Shown here: positions 30,054 through 40,127 of the stretch, piece after piece
Layout: each line of letters opens with the position of its first letter
Numbering within the stretch: the stretch's first letter is position 1
DNA from: Enterobacter soli ATCC BAA-2102
Lineage (GTDB): Bacteria > Pseudomonadota > Gammaproteobacteria > Enterobacterales > Enterobacteriaceae
Assembly (NCBI RefSeq): GCF_001654845.1
Contig: NZ_LXES01000038.1
Span: 124,001 to 188,000 of the forward strand
Direction: 5' to 3'
DNA: 64,000 nucleotides
Program-made: the position numbers and the translations under genes
The notes under the pieces: model-generated
What the model saw: only the letters and a program-made list of their open reading frames with translations
Database searches by the model: none
What the model was told of the DNA's origin: nothing

Positions 30054-32666
30054 ATGACACAACAGCCACAAGCCAAATACCGCCACGACTACCGTGCGCC
30101 GGATTACCTGATTAGCGATATCGATCTGACTTTTGACCTGGATGCCAATAAAACCGTTGTCACGGCGGTCAGCCAGGTGACGCGCCAAAGCGCGACCGCA
30201 GTGCCGCTGCGTCTTGATGGTGAAGACCTGACGCTGGTATCCCTGCATATTAATGACGAAGCCTGGACTGACTATAAAGAAGAAGGCAACCAACTGGTCA
30301 TTAACAACCTGCCGGAGCGCTTTACGCTGCGCATCGTGAATGAAATCAGCCCGGCTGCCAATACCGCACTGGAAGGACTTTACCAGTCGGGCGTGGCGCT
30401 GTGTACGCAGTGCGAAGCAGAAGGTTTCCGTCACATTACCTGGTATCTGGACCGCCCGGACGTGCTGGCGCGCTTCACGACCAAAATTATTGCCGATAAA
30501 ACCCTTTATCCTTTCCTGCTCTCGAACGGTAACCGTGTGGGCGAAGGCGAGCTGGAAAATGGCCGTCACTGGGTACAGTGGCAGGATCCGTTCCCAAAAC
30601 CATGTTACCTGTTTGCGCTGGTAGCGGGGGATTTCGACGTCCTGCGCGATACCTTTAAAACCCGTTCTGGGCGCGATGTGGCGCTGGAACTGTTTGTTGA
30701 CCGCGGTAATCTCGACCGCGCGCCGTGGGCGATGACGTCGCTTATCAATTCGATGAAGTGGGACGAAGAGCGCTTTGGCCTCGAATACGATCTCGACATC
30801 TATATGATCGTTGCCGTCGACTTCTTTAATATGGGCGCGATGGAGAATAAAGGTCTGAACATCTTTAACTCCAAATACGTACTGGCGCGTACCGATACCG
30901 CAACCGATAAAGATTATCTCGATATCGAACGCGTGATTGGTCACGAGTATTTCCACAACTGGACCGGTAACCGTGTCACCTGCCGCGACTGGTTCCAGTT
31001 GAGCCTGAAAGAAGGTTTAACCGTCTTCCGCGATCAGGAGTTCAGCTCTGACCTGGGGTCACGCGCGGTTAACCGCATCAACAACGTGCGCACCATGCGC
31101 GGCCTGCAATTTGCAGAAGATGCCAGCCCAATGGCGCACCCGATTCGTCCGGATAAAGTGATTGAAATGAACAACTTCTACACCCTGACGGTGTATGAGA
31201 AAGGTTCTGAAATCATCCGTATGATCCACACCCTGCTGGGTGAAGAGAACTTCCAGAAAGGGATGCAGCTCTACTTCGAACGTCACGATGGCAGCGCCGC
31301 CACGTGCGACGATTTTGTCCAGGCGATGGAAGATGCTTCTAACGTCGATCTGTCCCATTTCCGCCGCTGGTACAGCCAGGCCGGTACGCCGATTGTGACC
31401 GTCAAAGACGATTACAACCCGGAAACCGAACAGTACACGCTGACCATCAGCCAGCGCACGCCACCAACGGCTGAGCAGGAAGAGAAACATCCACTGCATA
31501 TCCCGTTCAGCATTGAACTGTATGATAACGAAGGCAAAGTGATCCCATTGCAGAAGGGCGGGCATCCGGTACATTCCGTACTGAATGTGACGCAGCCTGA
31601 GCAGACCTTTATCTTCGATAACGTCTACTTCCAGCCTGTTCCGGCGTTGCTGTGTGAATTTTCCGCACCGGTGAAGTTGGAGTATAAATGGAGCGATCAG
31701 CAGCTGACGTTCCTGATGCGTCATGCGCGCAACGACTTCTCCCGCTGGGATGCGGCGCAAAGCTTGCTGGCAACTTACATCAAGCTGAACGTAAATCGCC
31801 ATCAGCAGGGCCAGCCATTGTCACTTCCAGTGCATGTGGCTGACGCTTTCCGCGCGGTTCTGCTGGACGAGAAGATTGACCCGGCGCTGGCAGCGGAAAT
31901 TCTGACGTTACCGTCGGCAGGGGAAATTGCTGAGCTGTTCGAGATTATCGATCCGATTGCGATCGTGGCCGTTCGTGAGGCGCTGACCCGCACGCTGGCC
32001 GCAGAACTGGCTGACGAATTCCTGGCGGTTTACAACGCGAATAAACTGGCGGAGTACCGTGTGGAACATGCCGACATTGGCAAGCGTTCGCTGCGTAATA
32101 CCTGCCTGCGCTACCTGGCCTTTGGTGAAGTCGAACTGGCGAACACGCTGGTGAGCAAACAGTACCATGACGCCGACAACATGACTGATGCGCTGGCTGC
32201 CCTGGCGGCAAGCGTTGCCGCAGAACTGCCGTGCCGTGATGCGCTGATGCAGGAATACGACGACAAGTGGCATCAGGATGGCCTGGTGATGGACAAATGG
32301 TTCATCCTTCAGTCCACAAGCCCGGCGGCAGATGCACTGAACACCGTACGCAGCCTGCTGAAACACCGCTCTTTCACCATGAGCAACCCGAACCGCGTCC
32401 GTGCTCTGATTGGTGCGTTCGCCAGCAGCAACCCGGCAGCCTTCCACGCAGAAGACGGCAGCGGTTATCAGTTTATGGTTGAGATGTTGACCGAGCTGAA
32501 CAGCCGTAACCCGCAGGTGGCGTCACGCCTGATTGAGCCGCTGATCCGCCTGAAACGCTACGATGCGAAGCGTCAGGCGAAGATGCTAAGCGCGCTTGAG
32601 CAGCTGAAAGGGCTGGAAAACCTGTCTGGCGATCTGTACGAGAAGATTGCTAAGGCATTGGCCTGA
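30054..32666 (+). CDS. pepN: Aminopeptidase N (alpha-aminoacylpeptide hydrolase)
   Basis: PepN is the main cytosolic M1 zinc aminopeptidase, removing N-terminal residues from peptides late in protein turnover. The 870 residues equal E. coli. The exopeptidase motif GAMEN precedes the zinc site HEYFH (H297, E298, H301) with the third ligand E320 in SLKEGL. An N-terminal saddle domain and a large helical C-terminal domain are present at the usual positions. It is divergent from pncB across about 260 bp that I cannot annotate further apart from the NadR box. Confidence 0.98.
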   Translation: MTQQPQAKYRHDYRAPDYLISDIDLTFDLDANKTVVTAVSQVTRQSATAVPLRLDGEDLTLVSLHINDEAWTDYKEEGNQLVINNLPERFTLRIVNEISPAANTALEGLYQSGVALCTQCEAEGFRHITWYLDRPDVLARFTTKIIADKTLYPFLLSNGNRVGEGELENGRHWVQWQDPFPKPCYLFALVAGDFDVLRDTFKTRSGRDVALELFVDRGNLDRAPWAMTSLINSMKWDEERFGLEYDLDIYMIVAVDFFNMGAMENKGLNIFNSKYVLARTDTATDKDYLDIERVIGHEYFHNWTGNRVTCRDWFQLSLKEGLTVFRDQEFSSDLGSRAVNRINNVRTMRGLQFAEDASPMAHPIRPDKVIEMNNFYTLTVYEKGSEIIRMIHTLLGEENFQKGMQLYFERHDGSAATCDDFVQAMEDASNVDLSHFRRWYSQAGTPIVTVKDDYNPETEQYTLTISQRTPPTAEQEEKHPLHIPFSIELYDNEGKVIPLQKGGHPVHSVLNVTQPEQTFIFDNVYFQPVPALLCEFSAPVKLEYKWSDQQLTFLMRHARNDFSRWDAAQSLLATYIKLNVNRHQQGQPLSLPVHVADAFRAVLLDEKIDPALAAEILTLPSAGEIAELFEIIDPIAIVAVREALTRTLAAELADEFLAVYNANKLAEYRVEHADIGKRSLRNTCLRYLAFGEVELANTLVSKQYHDADNMTDALAALAASVAAELPCRDALMQEYDDKWHQDGLVMDKWFILQSTSPAADALNTVRSLLKHRSFTMSNPNRVRALIGAFASSNPAAFHAEDGSGYQFMVEMLTELNSRNPQVASRLIEPLIRLKRYDAKRQAKMLSALEQLKGLENLSGDLYEKIAKALA

Positions 32667-32677
32667 TATAAAAGTTA

Positions 32678-32715
32678 ACCCTCCCTCTCCCCGTGGGAGA
32701 GGGCCGGGGTGAGGG
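32678..32715. repeat. REP-like G/C-rich palindrome after pepN
   Basis: A 9-bp stem CCCTCTCCC/GGGAGAGGG with a CGT loop (32683-32703) is followed by CCGGGGTGAGGG. This sequence type recurs in intergenic regions of Enterobacter and Klebsiella relatives. It sits between converging pepN and ssuB and may also end transcripts or protect 3' ends. Confidence 0.65.
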
Positions 32716-32717
32716 CA

Positions 32718-33488
32718 TCAGGCATTAGCCTTTCTTCGCTGTAACTCAGTTTCCCCACGCTTCATCACCCGCTCCAGCACTTCCGCTTCCAGCTCAGCCA
32801 GTTTTGCTGATCCCACGCGACGTGGGCGCGGAATATCCACCGTCAGATCCAGCCCAATTTTTCCCTCTTCTATCAGCAACACACGGTCAGCCATCGCCAC
32901 GGCTTCGCTGACGTCATGCGTCACCAGCAATACCGTAAACCCGTGCTCCTGCCATAAAGAGACAATCAAATCCTGCATTTCGATACGCGTCAGGGCATCC
33001 AGTGCGCCGAGCGGTTCATCAAGCAGCAGCAGGCCGGGGCGGTGAATCAGTGCCCGTGCCAGCGCCACGCGCTGTTTCTGCCCGCCGGACAATGCCGCTG
33101 GCCACTCTCCCGCGCGATTTTCCAGCCCAACGGCGGCAAGCGCCTGTCTGGCCTCGTCTCGCCAGTTGCCTTTCAGACCCAGCCCGACGTTGTCGATAAC
33201 CGTTTTCCACGGCAGCAGACGCGCGTCCTGGAACATCATGCGGGTATCATCCTGAATATCGGCAAGTGGGGTATTTCCGGCCAACAGCTCTCCGCCGTTT
33301 GGCGCTTCCAGCCCGGCTAACAGCCGCAGCAACGTACTTTTCCCGCCGCCGCTGCGCCCCACAACCGCCACAAATTGCCCTGCGGGAATATGCAGATCCA
33401 GTGCGTTAAGAATAGTGTTCTCACCGTAGCGTTTCGTCACACCGTTGAGCAGCAGCGGCGTTCCCTGGTTCAGTCTGGCGGTATTCAT
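32718..33488 (-). CDS. ssuB: Aliphatic sulfonate ABC transporter ATPase SsuB
   Basis: SsuB is the ATPase of the SsuABC importer for alkanesulfonates, used as sulfur source when sulfate is scarce. The 256 residues show a Walker [10 protein letters not shown] (44-52, K50), Q-loop, LSGGQKQRV signature and Walker B LLLLDEP. It is the last gene of ssuEADCB; its start overlaps the ssuC stop by 4 bp. Sequence identity to E. coli SsuB is high throughout, with divergence only in the last residues. Confidence 0.96.
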   Translation of the reverse strand: MNTARLNQGTPLLLNGVTKRYGENTILNALDLHIPAGQFVAVVGRSGGGKSTLLRLLAGLEAPNGGELLAGNTPLADIQDDTRMMFQDARLLPWKTVIDNVGLGLKGNWRDEARQALAAVGLENRAGEWPAALSGGQKQRVALARALIHRPGLLLLDEPLGALDALTRIEMQDLIVSLWQEHGFTVLLVTHDVSEAVAMADRVLLIEEGKIGLDLTVDIPRPRRVGSAKLAELEAEVLERVMKRGETELQRRKANA

Positions 33489-34276
33489 GCGTTTGCCTCC
33501 TGAGATGTATAAGCCGGATTCCAGCGCAGCCAGCTACGTTCAAGCCACTGGGCGCTGACGTCGGCAAGTTTGCCGAGCAGGGCATAAAGGATGATGGCGA
33601 CTACCACCACGTCGGTTTGCAGAAATTCACGGGCGTTCATCGCCAGATAGCCGATGCCGGAGTTGGCCGAGATGGTTTCTGCCACAATCAGCGTCAGCCA
33701 CATCAGGCCGAGCGCAAAGCGCACTCCCACCATAATGGAGGGCAGGGCGCCTGGCAGGATCACATGGATAAACAGGGCAAAACCGGATAATCCGTAGCTG
33801 CGCGCCATCTCCACCAGCCCGCGATCAATATTGCGGATCCCGTGCCAGGTATTAATGTAAATCGGGAACAACGTCCCCAACGCCACAAGGAAAATCTTGG
33901 CGCTTTCATCAATGCCAAACCACAAAATAACCAGCGGGATCAATGCCAGATGAGGCACGTTACGCAGCATCTGGATTGAGGTGTCCAGCAAACGCTCACC
34001 CCAGCGAGACAGCCCGCTGATAAGCCCAAGCGTCAGGCCAATGCTCCCGCCAATCGAAAAGCCAATCACCGCACGCCAGGAGCTGATTGCCAGGTGTTGC
34101 CACAGTTCGCCACTCACGCTGAGTGACCAGAACGCTTCCACGACGCCCTCTGGGGAGGGCAAAATGCGGCTCGATAACCAGCCGGTTGACGAGGCCAGTT
34201 GCCAGATAGCCACAATGCCGACGGGCAAAAACCAGGGGGCGGCACGCAGCAGCCATTTTTGTGCGGTGACAGACAT
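33485..34276 (-). CDS. ssuC: Aliphatic sulfonate ABC transporter permease SsuC
   Basis: SsuC is the inner-membrane permease subunit of the alkanesulfonate importer. The 263-residue protein has about six hydrophobic helices, and the EAA-type loop that contacts SsuB reads near [24 protein letters not shown]. It follows ssuD by 9 bp and overlaps ssuB by 4 bp, in a five-gene operon. Confidence 0.95.
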   Translation of the reverse strand: MSVTAQKWLLRAAPWFLPVGIVAIWQLASSTGWLSSRILPSPEGVVEAFWSLSVSGELWQHLAISSWRAVIGFSIGGSIGLTLGLISGLSRWGERLLDTSIQMLRNVPHLALIPLVILWFGIDESAKIFLVALGTLFPIYINTWHGIRNIDRGLVEMARSYGLSGFALFIHVILPGALPSIMVGVRFALGLMWLTLIVAETISANSGIGYLAMNAREFLQTDVVVVAIILYALLGKLADVSAQWLERSWLRWNPAYTSQEANA

Positions 34277-34285
34277 CGGCGCTCC

Positions 34286-35431
34286 TTAGCTTTGCGCGGC
34301 TTTTCGTGGAATAAACTCATTGGCGACCGCTTCGCCCTGAAGCTGGAGCGGACGAGGCTGCGGAATTTCCGGGATGGCGACATCCAGATGCGGGAATAAC
34401 AGTTCGCCCACTTTGTACGCCTCTTCCAGATGCGGATAACCAGAGAGAATAAAGCTGTCGATACCCAGCTCAGCATATTCGTTGATGCGTGCCGCGACGG
34501 TCGGGCCATCGCCCACCAGCGCAGTACCAGCGCCACCGCGAACCAGACCCACACCCGCCCACAGATTGGGGCTAATCTCCAGATTCTCGCGCTTGCCGTT
34601 ATGCAATGACGCCATCCGCTGCTGACCCACGGAATCTGTTCTGGCGAAGGCTGCCTGCGCTCTGGCGATGGTGTCCTCATCCAGATGCGAGATCAGACGG
34701 TCGGCCGCCTGCCAGGCTTCGGCATTCGTTTCGCGCACAATCACGTGCAGGCGAATACCAAAACGCACCTTGCGACCATGTGCCGCCGCTTTGGCGCGCA
34801 CCTGGGCTATTTTTTCTTTTACCAGCTCTGGAGGCTCGCCCCAGGTCAGATAGAGATCAACCTGTTCGGCGGCCAGATCCTGCGCCACGTCGGATGAACC
34901 GCCAAAATAGAGCGGCGGGCGCGGCTGTTGCACTGGCGGGAAGTAGAGTTTCGCATCCCGAACGTGAACATGTTTGCCTTCATAGGTGACGGTATCCCCT
35001 TCCAGCAGGCGTCGCCACACGTGGGTAAATTCCGCCGAGGCTTCATAACGTTCAGTGTGATCCAGAAAAACGCCATCACCTGCCAGTTCCTGCGGATCGC
35101 TTCCGGTCACCAGGTTAAACAGGGCGCGTCCGTTGGAAAGTCTGTCCAGCGTGGCGGCCTGACGTGCTGCCACGGTAGGGGAGACTACGCTCGGACGCAG
35201 CGCGACCAGGAACTTCAAACGCTGAGTCACCGGGATCATCGACGCGGCCACCAGCCAGGCATCTTCACAGGAGCGCCCGGTAGGGATCAGCACACCGGTA
35301 AAACCGATGCGGTCTGCCGCCTGGGCTATCTGCTGTAAATAACCGTGATCGACCGGGCGGGAACACTCTTCTGTGCCAAGATAGTGTCCATCACCGTGGG
35401 TGGGTAAAAACCAGAAAAGATTCAGACTCAT
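34286..35431 (-). CDS. ssuD: FMNH2-dependent alkanesulfonate monooxygenase SsuD
   Basis: SsuD uses reduced flavin from SsuE and oxygen to split alkanesulfonates into an aldehyde and sulfite. The 381 residues equal the E. coli length; the bacterial-luciferase-like TIM barrel is evident from [16 protein letters not shown] at the start and the [14 protein letters not shown] segment. It overlaps ssuA by 4 bp. SsuD supplies sulfite for cysteine synthesis under control of Cbl/CysB in E. coli. Confidence 0.97.
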   Translation of the reverse strand: MSLNLFWFLPTHGDGHYLGTEECSRPVDHGYLQQIAQAADRIGFTGVLIPTGRSCEDAWLVAASMIPVTQRLKFLVALRPSVVSPTVAARQAATLDRLSNGRALFNLVTGSDPQELAGDGVFLDHTERYEASAEFTHVWRRLLEGDTVTYEGKHVHVRDAKLYFPPVQQPRPPLYFGGSSDVAQDLAAEQVDLYLTWGEPPELVKEKIAQVRAKAAAHGRKVRFGIRLHVIVRETNAEAWQAADRLISHLDEDTIARAQAAFARTDSVGQQRMASLHNGKRENLEISPNLWAGVGLVRGGAGTALVGDGPTVAARINEYAELGIDSFILSGYPHLEEAYKVGELLFPHLDVAIPEIPQPRPLQLQGEAVANEFIPRKAAQS

Positions 35432-36387
35432 GACTTCGTTCCTTGTGCTGTAGGTTGCCAGATGCGTTCGCGGATATTCACCTGTTTTGGAACAAGGCGG
35501 TTTTGATAAAAGAGATCGGCGGTTTGTTGCTGGAGTGCTGCCACGTGTGCGTCGACAGGCGTAATGGTGGTGGGCGGACGGTGATCCAGGTAGCTGGCAA
35601 TAACCGGTTCAGGTAATCCCATGGTTTTGGCCAGCAACGTGATACTTTCCTGACGCTGGCTTTGGGTCAGTGCATCCGCCTGGGTAAAGGTGTCGAGAAC
35701 ACCCTGAATAAAGGCACCGTTCTTTTCCGCATACGGACGCGCGGCAAGATAGAACGATCCGGTCTGTTTCAGCGTGCTGCCGTCTTTCAGCACCCGCACG
35801 CCGCCCTGAAGTAACGCCGCGGAATAATAGGGATCCCAGATTGCCCATGCATCAACGTTGCCCTGCTGGAAGGCCGCGCGGGCATCGGCAGGAGTCAGAT
35901 ATACCGGTTGAATATCGGTGAATTTAAGCCCGGCCTCCTGCAATGCGCGCAGCAGCAGGTTGTGCGAGCTGGAACCTTTCTGGAACGCCACTTTATGACC
36001 TTTAAGTTCAGCAACGTTCTTAATGGCGCTATTTTCTGGCACCAGGATCACTTCCGCTTTCGGCTTGGGCGGCTCTACACCGACATACACCAGGTCCGCA
36101 CCGGCAGCCTGCGCGAAAATAGGCGGAATATCGCCGGTACTGCCCAGATCGATACTGCCCACGTTAAGGGCTTCCAGCATCTGTGGCCCGGCCGGGAATT
36201 CCACCCAGGAGAAGGTAGTGTTCGGGAAGCGTTTTTCCAGCAGTTGATGGCTTTTCGCTAAAACCATACTGACGCTGCCTTTCTGATAACCAATGCGCAG
36301 GCTCTCTGGCGCAGTTTCCGTCGCGTGAGCCAGCGCAGAAAGGGTCAGTAATCCAGCCAGTCCGATGCGGGTTAAGTGTTTAAACAT
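35428..36387 (-). CDS. ssuA: Aliphatic sulfonate-binding periplasmic protein SsuA
   Basis: SsuA captures alkanesulfonates in the periplasm for SsuBC. With the start at 36387 (AAGGAG ribosome-binding site 8 nt upstream) it has 319 residues and a typical Sec signal peptide (about 1-22, ending AHA). The longer frame upstream contains no hydrophobic signal and overlaps ssuE. The mature protein shows the NrtA/SsuA-type type II binding fold, with [12 protein letters not shown] and [10 protein letters not shown] segments. It overlaps ssuE by 8 bp. Confidence 0.96.
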   Translation of the reverse strand: MFKHLTRIGLAGLLTLSALAHATETAPESLRIGYQKGSVSMVLAKSHQLLEKRFPNTTFSWVEFPAGPQMLEALNVGSIDLGSTGDIPPIFAQAAGADLVYVGVEPPKPKAEVILVPENSAIKNVAELKGHKVAFQKGSSSHNLLLRALQEAGLKFTDIQPVYLTPADARAAFQQGNVDAWAIWDPYYSAALLQGGVRVLKDGSTLKQTGSFYLAARPYAEKNGAFIQGVLDTFTQADALTQSQRQESITLLAKTMGLPEPVIASYLDHRPPTTITPVDAHVAALQQQTADLFYQNRLVPKQVNIRERIWQPTAQGTKS

Positions 36388-36955
36388 GAGCAACTCCTTG
36401 CGGCTGGTTAAATGCAGGTACCTGAACGTCGCGGCGGTGCAGGGCCTGCCAGAAAGTTTCCAGCGCGCTGTCCAGGCGGGTTTGCAGATTCGGCGTGAAG
36501 TGCGGTTTATGCTGATAGTCGATAACCTGCGAATCATCAGCAAAGACGCCGTGCAGGATCTCCTGTGCTTTTAACGCACTCAGTACCGGTTTCAGGGCGT
36601 AATCCACCGCCAGCAAATGTGCAACCGTACCGCCCGTCGCCAGGGGCAGCACCACTTTGCCGTCCAGCGCGCGTTCTGGCAGCAGGTCGAGTAACGTTTT
36701 CAGGGCGCCAGAAAAAGAGGCTTTATAAACAGGGGTTGCCACAATTAAGCCGTCTGCGCCTTTGAGCTGCTCGGTCAGGGTTTTGAGCGCCGGGCTGTCA
36801 AAGCGGGCGTAAAGCAGGTCTTCCGGGGCGAAGTTGTGCAGATTCCAGTGGCAGACTTCGATATCCAGGCTATTCAGCTTTTCGCGGGCATATTCCAGTA
36901 ACGCGCTGGAACGAGAAGGGAAACGTGGACTTCCTGCCAGGGTAATGACGCGCAT
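36380..36955 (-). CDS. ssuE: NAD(P)H-dependent FMN reductase SsuE
   Basis: SsuE reduces FMN with NAD(P)H and hands FMNH2 to SsuD. The 191-residue flavodoxin-like protein has the FMN phosphate loop GSPRFPSRS (8-16) and a [12 protein letters not shown] segment. It is the first gene of ssuEADCB, preceded by AAGGAG and an A/T-rich upstream region where Cbl acts in E. coli. In K-12 the elf fimbrial operon separates ssuE from pyrD; here only about 250 bp do. Confidence 0.96.
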   Translation of the reverse strand: MRVITLAGSPRFPSRSSALLEYAREKLNSLDIEVCHWNLHNFAPEDLLYARFDSPALKTLTEQLKGADGLIVATPVYKASFSGALKTLLDLLPERALDGKVVLPLATGGTVAHLLAVDYALKPVLSALKAQEILHGVFADDSQVIDYQHKPHFTPNLQTRLDSALETFWQALHRRDVQVPAFNQPQGVAHV

Positions 36956-37092
36956 GTTTTCTCCTTATAACTAATTGTTTGCTTTTATCTAACATTCATA
37001 ACAATTTTCAGGAGTGTGACACCGAGGGGTTATTCCACTAAATGATTTATCCGCAATTTAAAAGCCATAAACTGCATAAGAAGTGTGCTGCG

Positions 37093-37108
37093 AGGGAAAC
37101 GATTGCGT
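37093..37108. promoter_or_regulatory. PurR-type operator upstream of pyrD
   Basis: On the minus strand ACGCAATCGTTTCCCT matches every fixed position of the PurR consensus ANGCAANCGNTTNCNT. It lies about 50 bp before the -10 of pyrD. PurR is known to regulate pyrD in E. coli; binding here is inferred. Confidence 0.75.
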
Positions 37109-37159
37109 TTTGCGCGATTTTTTTGCCGCAGGTCAATTCCCTTTCCGGGCAGGATCGCA

Positions 37160-37200
37160 CATAATCCCCTCCCGGTTTGCACACCGGGAATCCAGGAGAG
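37160..37200 (+). promoter_or_regulatory. pyrD promoter -10 and pyrimidine-responsive leader hairpin
   Basis: A CATAAT -10 (37160-37165) is followed by a C-rich start region and a perfect 7-bp hairpin TCCCGGT/ACCGGGA (37170-37176 and 37183-37189) just before the AGGAG ribosome-binding site. In E. coli the same layout lets CTP/GTP levels choose the start base: longer C-started transcripts hide the ribosome-binding site. The sequence elements are visible; the mechanism is known from E. coli. Confidence 0.8.
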
Positions 37201-37203
37201 TTC

Positions 37204-38214
37204 ATGTACTACCCCTTCGTTCGTAAAGCCCTTTTCCAGCTCGATCCTGAGCGCGCTCATGAATTTACATTCCAGCAATTACGCCGTATTACCGGTACAC
37301 CACTGGAAGCACTGGTGCGTCAGAACGTGCCGGAAAAACCTGTGCAGTGCATGGGACTGACCTTCAAGAATCCACTGGGCCTGGCGGCCGGGCTGGACAA
37401 AAATGGCGAGTGTATCGATGCCCTCGGTGCGATGGGATTTGGTTCCATCGAAATCGGGACGGTGACGCCGCGCCCGCAGCCGGGTAATGATAAGCCGCGC
37501 CTGTTCCGCCTGGTCGATGCCGAGGGGCTGATCAACCGTATGGGCTTTAACAACCTGGGTGTTGATCATCTGGTTGAGAACGTCAAAAAATCGCATTTCG
37601 ACGGTGTATTAGGTATCAATATTGGCAAAAATAAAGATACGCCAGTTGAACAAGGTAAAGATGACTATCTGATTTGTATGGAAAAAGTCTATGCCTACGC
37701 CGGTTATATCGCGGTGAACATTTCTTCACCAAATACCCCGGGGCTGCGTTCTTTACAATATGGCGAAGCCCTTGATGATCTGCTCAGCGCCATTAAAAAT
37801 AAGCAAAATGCATTGCAGGCGATCCACCATAAATATGTTCCGGTCGCGGTTAAGATCGCTCCGGATCTTTCTGCCGAAGAATTGATCCAGGTTGCTGACA
37901 GTTTAGTTCGCCATAATATTGATGGTGTTATTGCAACCAATACCACGCTCGATCGTTCTCTGGTTCAGGGAATGAAAAACTGTGACGAAGCAGGTGGTTT
38001 AAGTGGTCGTCCAGTACAATTAAAAAGCACTGAAATTATTCGTGCCTTGTCAGCCGAATTAAATGGGCGTCTACCGATTATTGGTGTGGGCGGTATCGAC
38101 TCTGTCATCGCCGCACGCGAGAAGATAGCGGCGGGCGCGACCATCGTGCAAATTTATTCCGGCTTTATTTTTAAAGGCCCGCCGTTGATTAAAGAAATCG
38201 TTACTCACATCTAA
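37204..38214 (+). CDS. pyrD: Dihydroorotate dehydrogenase (quinone) PyrD
   Basis: PyrD is the class 2, membrane-associated flavoenzyme that oxidises dihydroorotate to orotate with quinone as acceptor, the fourth step of pyrimidine synthesis. The ATG at 37204 gives 336 residues and [10 protein letters not shown], preceded by AGGAG; an ATG 27 bp upstream lies inside the regulatory leader. The catalytic base is the serine of [11 protein letters not shown] (S175), and FMN-binding glycines occur in GVGGIDS near the C-terminus. A terminator follows. Confidence 0.98.
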   Translation: MYYPFVRKALFQLDPERAHEFTFQQLRRITGTPLEALVRQNVPEKPVQCMGLTFKNPLGLAAGLDKNGECIDALGAMGFGSIEIGTVTPRPQPGNDKPRLFRLVDAEGLINRMGFNNLGVDHLVENVKKSHFDGVLGINIGKNKDTPVEQGKDDYLICMEKVYAYAGYIAVNISSPNTPGLRSLQYGEALDDLLSAIKNKQNALQAIHHKYVPVAVKIAPDLSAEELIQVADSLVRHNIDGVIATNTTLDRSLVQGMKNCDEAGGLSGRPVQLKSTEIIRALSAELNGRLPIIGVGGIDSVIAAREKIAAGATIVQIYSGFIFKGPPLIKEIVTHI

Positions 38215-38232
38215 TCTTTTCTCCCTTATCAG

Positions 38233-38267
38233 ACAACCAGGGCTTTATTTCCAGCCCTGGTTGTTTT
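38233..38267 (+). terminator. Terminator of pyrD
   Basis: A perfect 12-bp stem ACAACCAGGGCT/AGCCCTGGTTGT with an 8-nt loop and a short T-run follows the pyrD stop by about 20 bp. Confidence 0.85.
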
Positions 38268-38380
38268 ATATTCCGTCATTGTTGCTTATTTAAACATTAT
38301 GGTCTTTTATTATTGATGTTATAAACGAAGCCACAATCAGGACATTTTTAGAACAGGGTGTTTGGGGACGGGAGAGAAAA

Positions 38381-38923
38381 ATGCGAATTAAACCTGACGA
38401 TAACTGGCGCTGGTATTTTTGCGATGAGCATGACCGCATGATGCTCGATTTAGCCAATGGTATGTTGTTTCGTTCTCGTTTTGCCCGCCGAATGCTGACC
38501 CCTGATGCTTTCGCGCCGTCAGGCTTTTGCGTTGATGATGCCGCACTTTATTTCTCGTTTGAAGAGAAATGCCGCGACCTGGAACTCTCTAAAGAGCAGC
38601 GTGCTGAGCTGGTATTAAACGCGCTGGTCGCAATCCGTTTTCTGAAGCCGCAGATGCCAAAAAGCTGGCATTTTCAGGCACATGGCATGAACTGGGAGCC
38701 GGTCACCGGGGACGCCGCCAGCGTCAATCTGAGTGATACCGCCGAAGAGGTGAGTTTGCTGGTGGTCGAGCCTGGCGAAAATGCCGCGCTCTGTTTACTG
38801 GCACAACCCGGCGTGACAATCGCCGGGCGGGTGATGCAGTTGGGTGACGCAATTAAAGTGATGAACGACAGGCTGAAACCGCAACTGCGTGTTGATACCT
38901 TCAGCCTCGAGCAGGCTGTTTAA
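38381..38923 (+). CDS. zapC: Cell division protein ZapC
   Basis: ZapC is a cytosolic accessory factor that binds FtsZ and bundles its filaments, stabilising the Z ring early in division. The 180 residues equal E. coli ZapC, beginning [13 protein letters not shown]. No enzymatic motif is expected or seen. The 3' end overlaps ycbX tail-to-tail by 4 bp. SulA, the SOS inhibitor of FtsZ, is encoded about 14 kb away in this window. Confidence 0.94.
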   Translation: MRIKPDDNWRWYFCDEHDRMMLDLANGMLFRSRFARRMLTPDAFAPSGFCVDDAALYFSFEEKCRDLELSKEQRAELVLNALVAIRFLKPQMPKSWHFQAHGMNWEPVTGDAASVNLSDTAEEVSLLVVEPGENAALCLLAQPGVTIAGRVMQLGDAIKVMNDRLKPQLRVDTFSLEQAV

Positions 38924-40029
38924 GCTTCCAGCTGTATTGATGTTTTCGGAATACAGCTGCAACACAAGATAGTGCCGTCATCCCCAATAGCCGTTTTCTT
39001 CAGTGCACTCACTTCACCTTCTACCAGCCTGATGCGACAACATCCGCAAATCCCGGCGCGGCACGAGTAGGGAACACGTATTCCTGCTTGTTCTAGCTGT
39101 TCAAGTAATACCTGCTGGTTGTTGCCCCGGATGACTTGCCCTTGCCACTGGATCTCCACCACTGAAGTGGGTTCCATCTCGATATCAACAAACTCTTCTT
39201 CCTGGCCCGAGCCATATACTTTGCCCGGCCCGCGCGCGCGAACTTCTACCTCATCGCCCACGCGGATCACACCGCTGGAGCGCGGGATTAAGTTCTGCCC
39301 GAAATCAACATCGCCATTATCCTGCGCGGTGCGGAACGACTGAAGAGTTTTCAGCGGCTCGCCGGACGGGTGTTTTTGTCCTTTTTCCGGGCTAACGGTG
39401 GTAAAGATGCAGCGGCTACAGGGTTTCACCACATCAAAAATCACGCTCCCGATACGGATCACTTTCCAGGTGTCTTCTTCCCAGGCCTCTGTACCAGTAA
39501 CAACCAGATTTGGGCGGAACTGCTCCATCTGGACGCTGGCTTTGCAGCGGCTCTGCAAATCCCGAAGCGATGCTTCGTTGGTCAGCAAAAACGGGAAACC
39601 ATCGGCGAAGGAGAGCGGGACGGCGTCGTGGCGTTTGACCCGGCGCGTCAGCTCAGGCCCGACCCAGCGCAACTGCACATCACGCGAGAAGAAACCACTG
39701 AGCCAGCGGTTTATTTCATCCGGGGCGACACGCGCGGTAAAATGATTCCCCCACACTTCCGTTGGGGCATCAACAGGCGCAAAATCACTGAACCGGATGA
39801 CGACGCTTGAGCCGTCTGGTGCGGTCAGGTGTAAACCGTCATGCAGAGGTGAAGGGGTAAAACGAACCATTTGCGGGAACTGGCGTGCAGTAATAAATGT
39901 ACCGTCAGGCTCGGTGACCATAAAAATACGATCGAAGGCAAATCCGCTCATATCGGCCAGCGCGTGAGAAACGCCAATGCCGCGCATCGATTTCACCGGA
40001 TGGATAAAAAGCCTGGATAAGGTCGCCAC
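38920..40029 (-). CDS. ycbX: MOSC-ferredoxin fusion protein YcbX
   Basis: YcbX combines an N-terminal MOSC domain (molybdenum cofactor-binding sulfurase C-terminal type) with a C-terminal 2Fe-2S ferredoxin domain; in E. coli it detoxifies N-hydroxylated base analogues with molybdenum cofactor. I place the start at a GTG (40029) after AGGGAG, giving 369 residues, equal to E. coli, and (M)[13 protein letters not shown]; an upstream ATG adds 16 unconserved residues. The MOSC cysteine is in [10 protein letters not shown], and the ferredoxin cluster cysteines are in CRAGICGCC and the C-terminal CCSC. Confidence 0.94.
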   Translation of the reverse strand: MATLSRLFIHPVKSMRGIGVSHALADMSGFAFDRIFMVTEPDGTFITARQFPQMVRFTPSPLHDGLHLTAPDGSSVVIRFSDFAPVDAPTEVWGNHFTARVAPDEINRWLSGFFSRDVQLRWVGPELTRRVKRHDAVPLSFADGFPFLLTNEASLRDLQSRCKASVQMEQFRPNLVVTGTEAWEEDTWKVIRIGSVIFDVVKPCSRCIFTTVSPEKGQKHPSGEPLKTLQSFRTAQDNGDVDFGQNLIPRSSGVIRVGDEVEVRARGPGKVYGSGQEEEFVDIEMEPTSVVEIQWQGQVIRGNNQQVLLEQLEQAGIRVPYSCRAGICGCCRIRLVEGEVSALKKTAIGDDGTILCCSCIPKTSIQLEA

Positions 40030-40127
40030 TGCACACTCCCTGAAATGAAAATAAGCCTTCAACTTTATGACATACACGCCATATTAGCTATAATGCGCGA
40101 CAATTTTCTATGAGTAAAAGTGACGAT

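Noticed and set aside
30024-30956. 310-codon open frame antisense to pepN
   Set aside because: Shadow of the pepN 5' half and promoter; translation would need a start within pepN with no supporting site.
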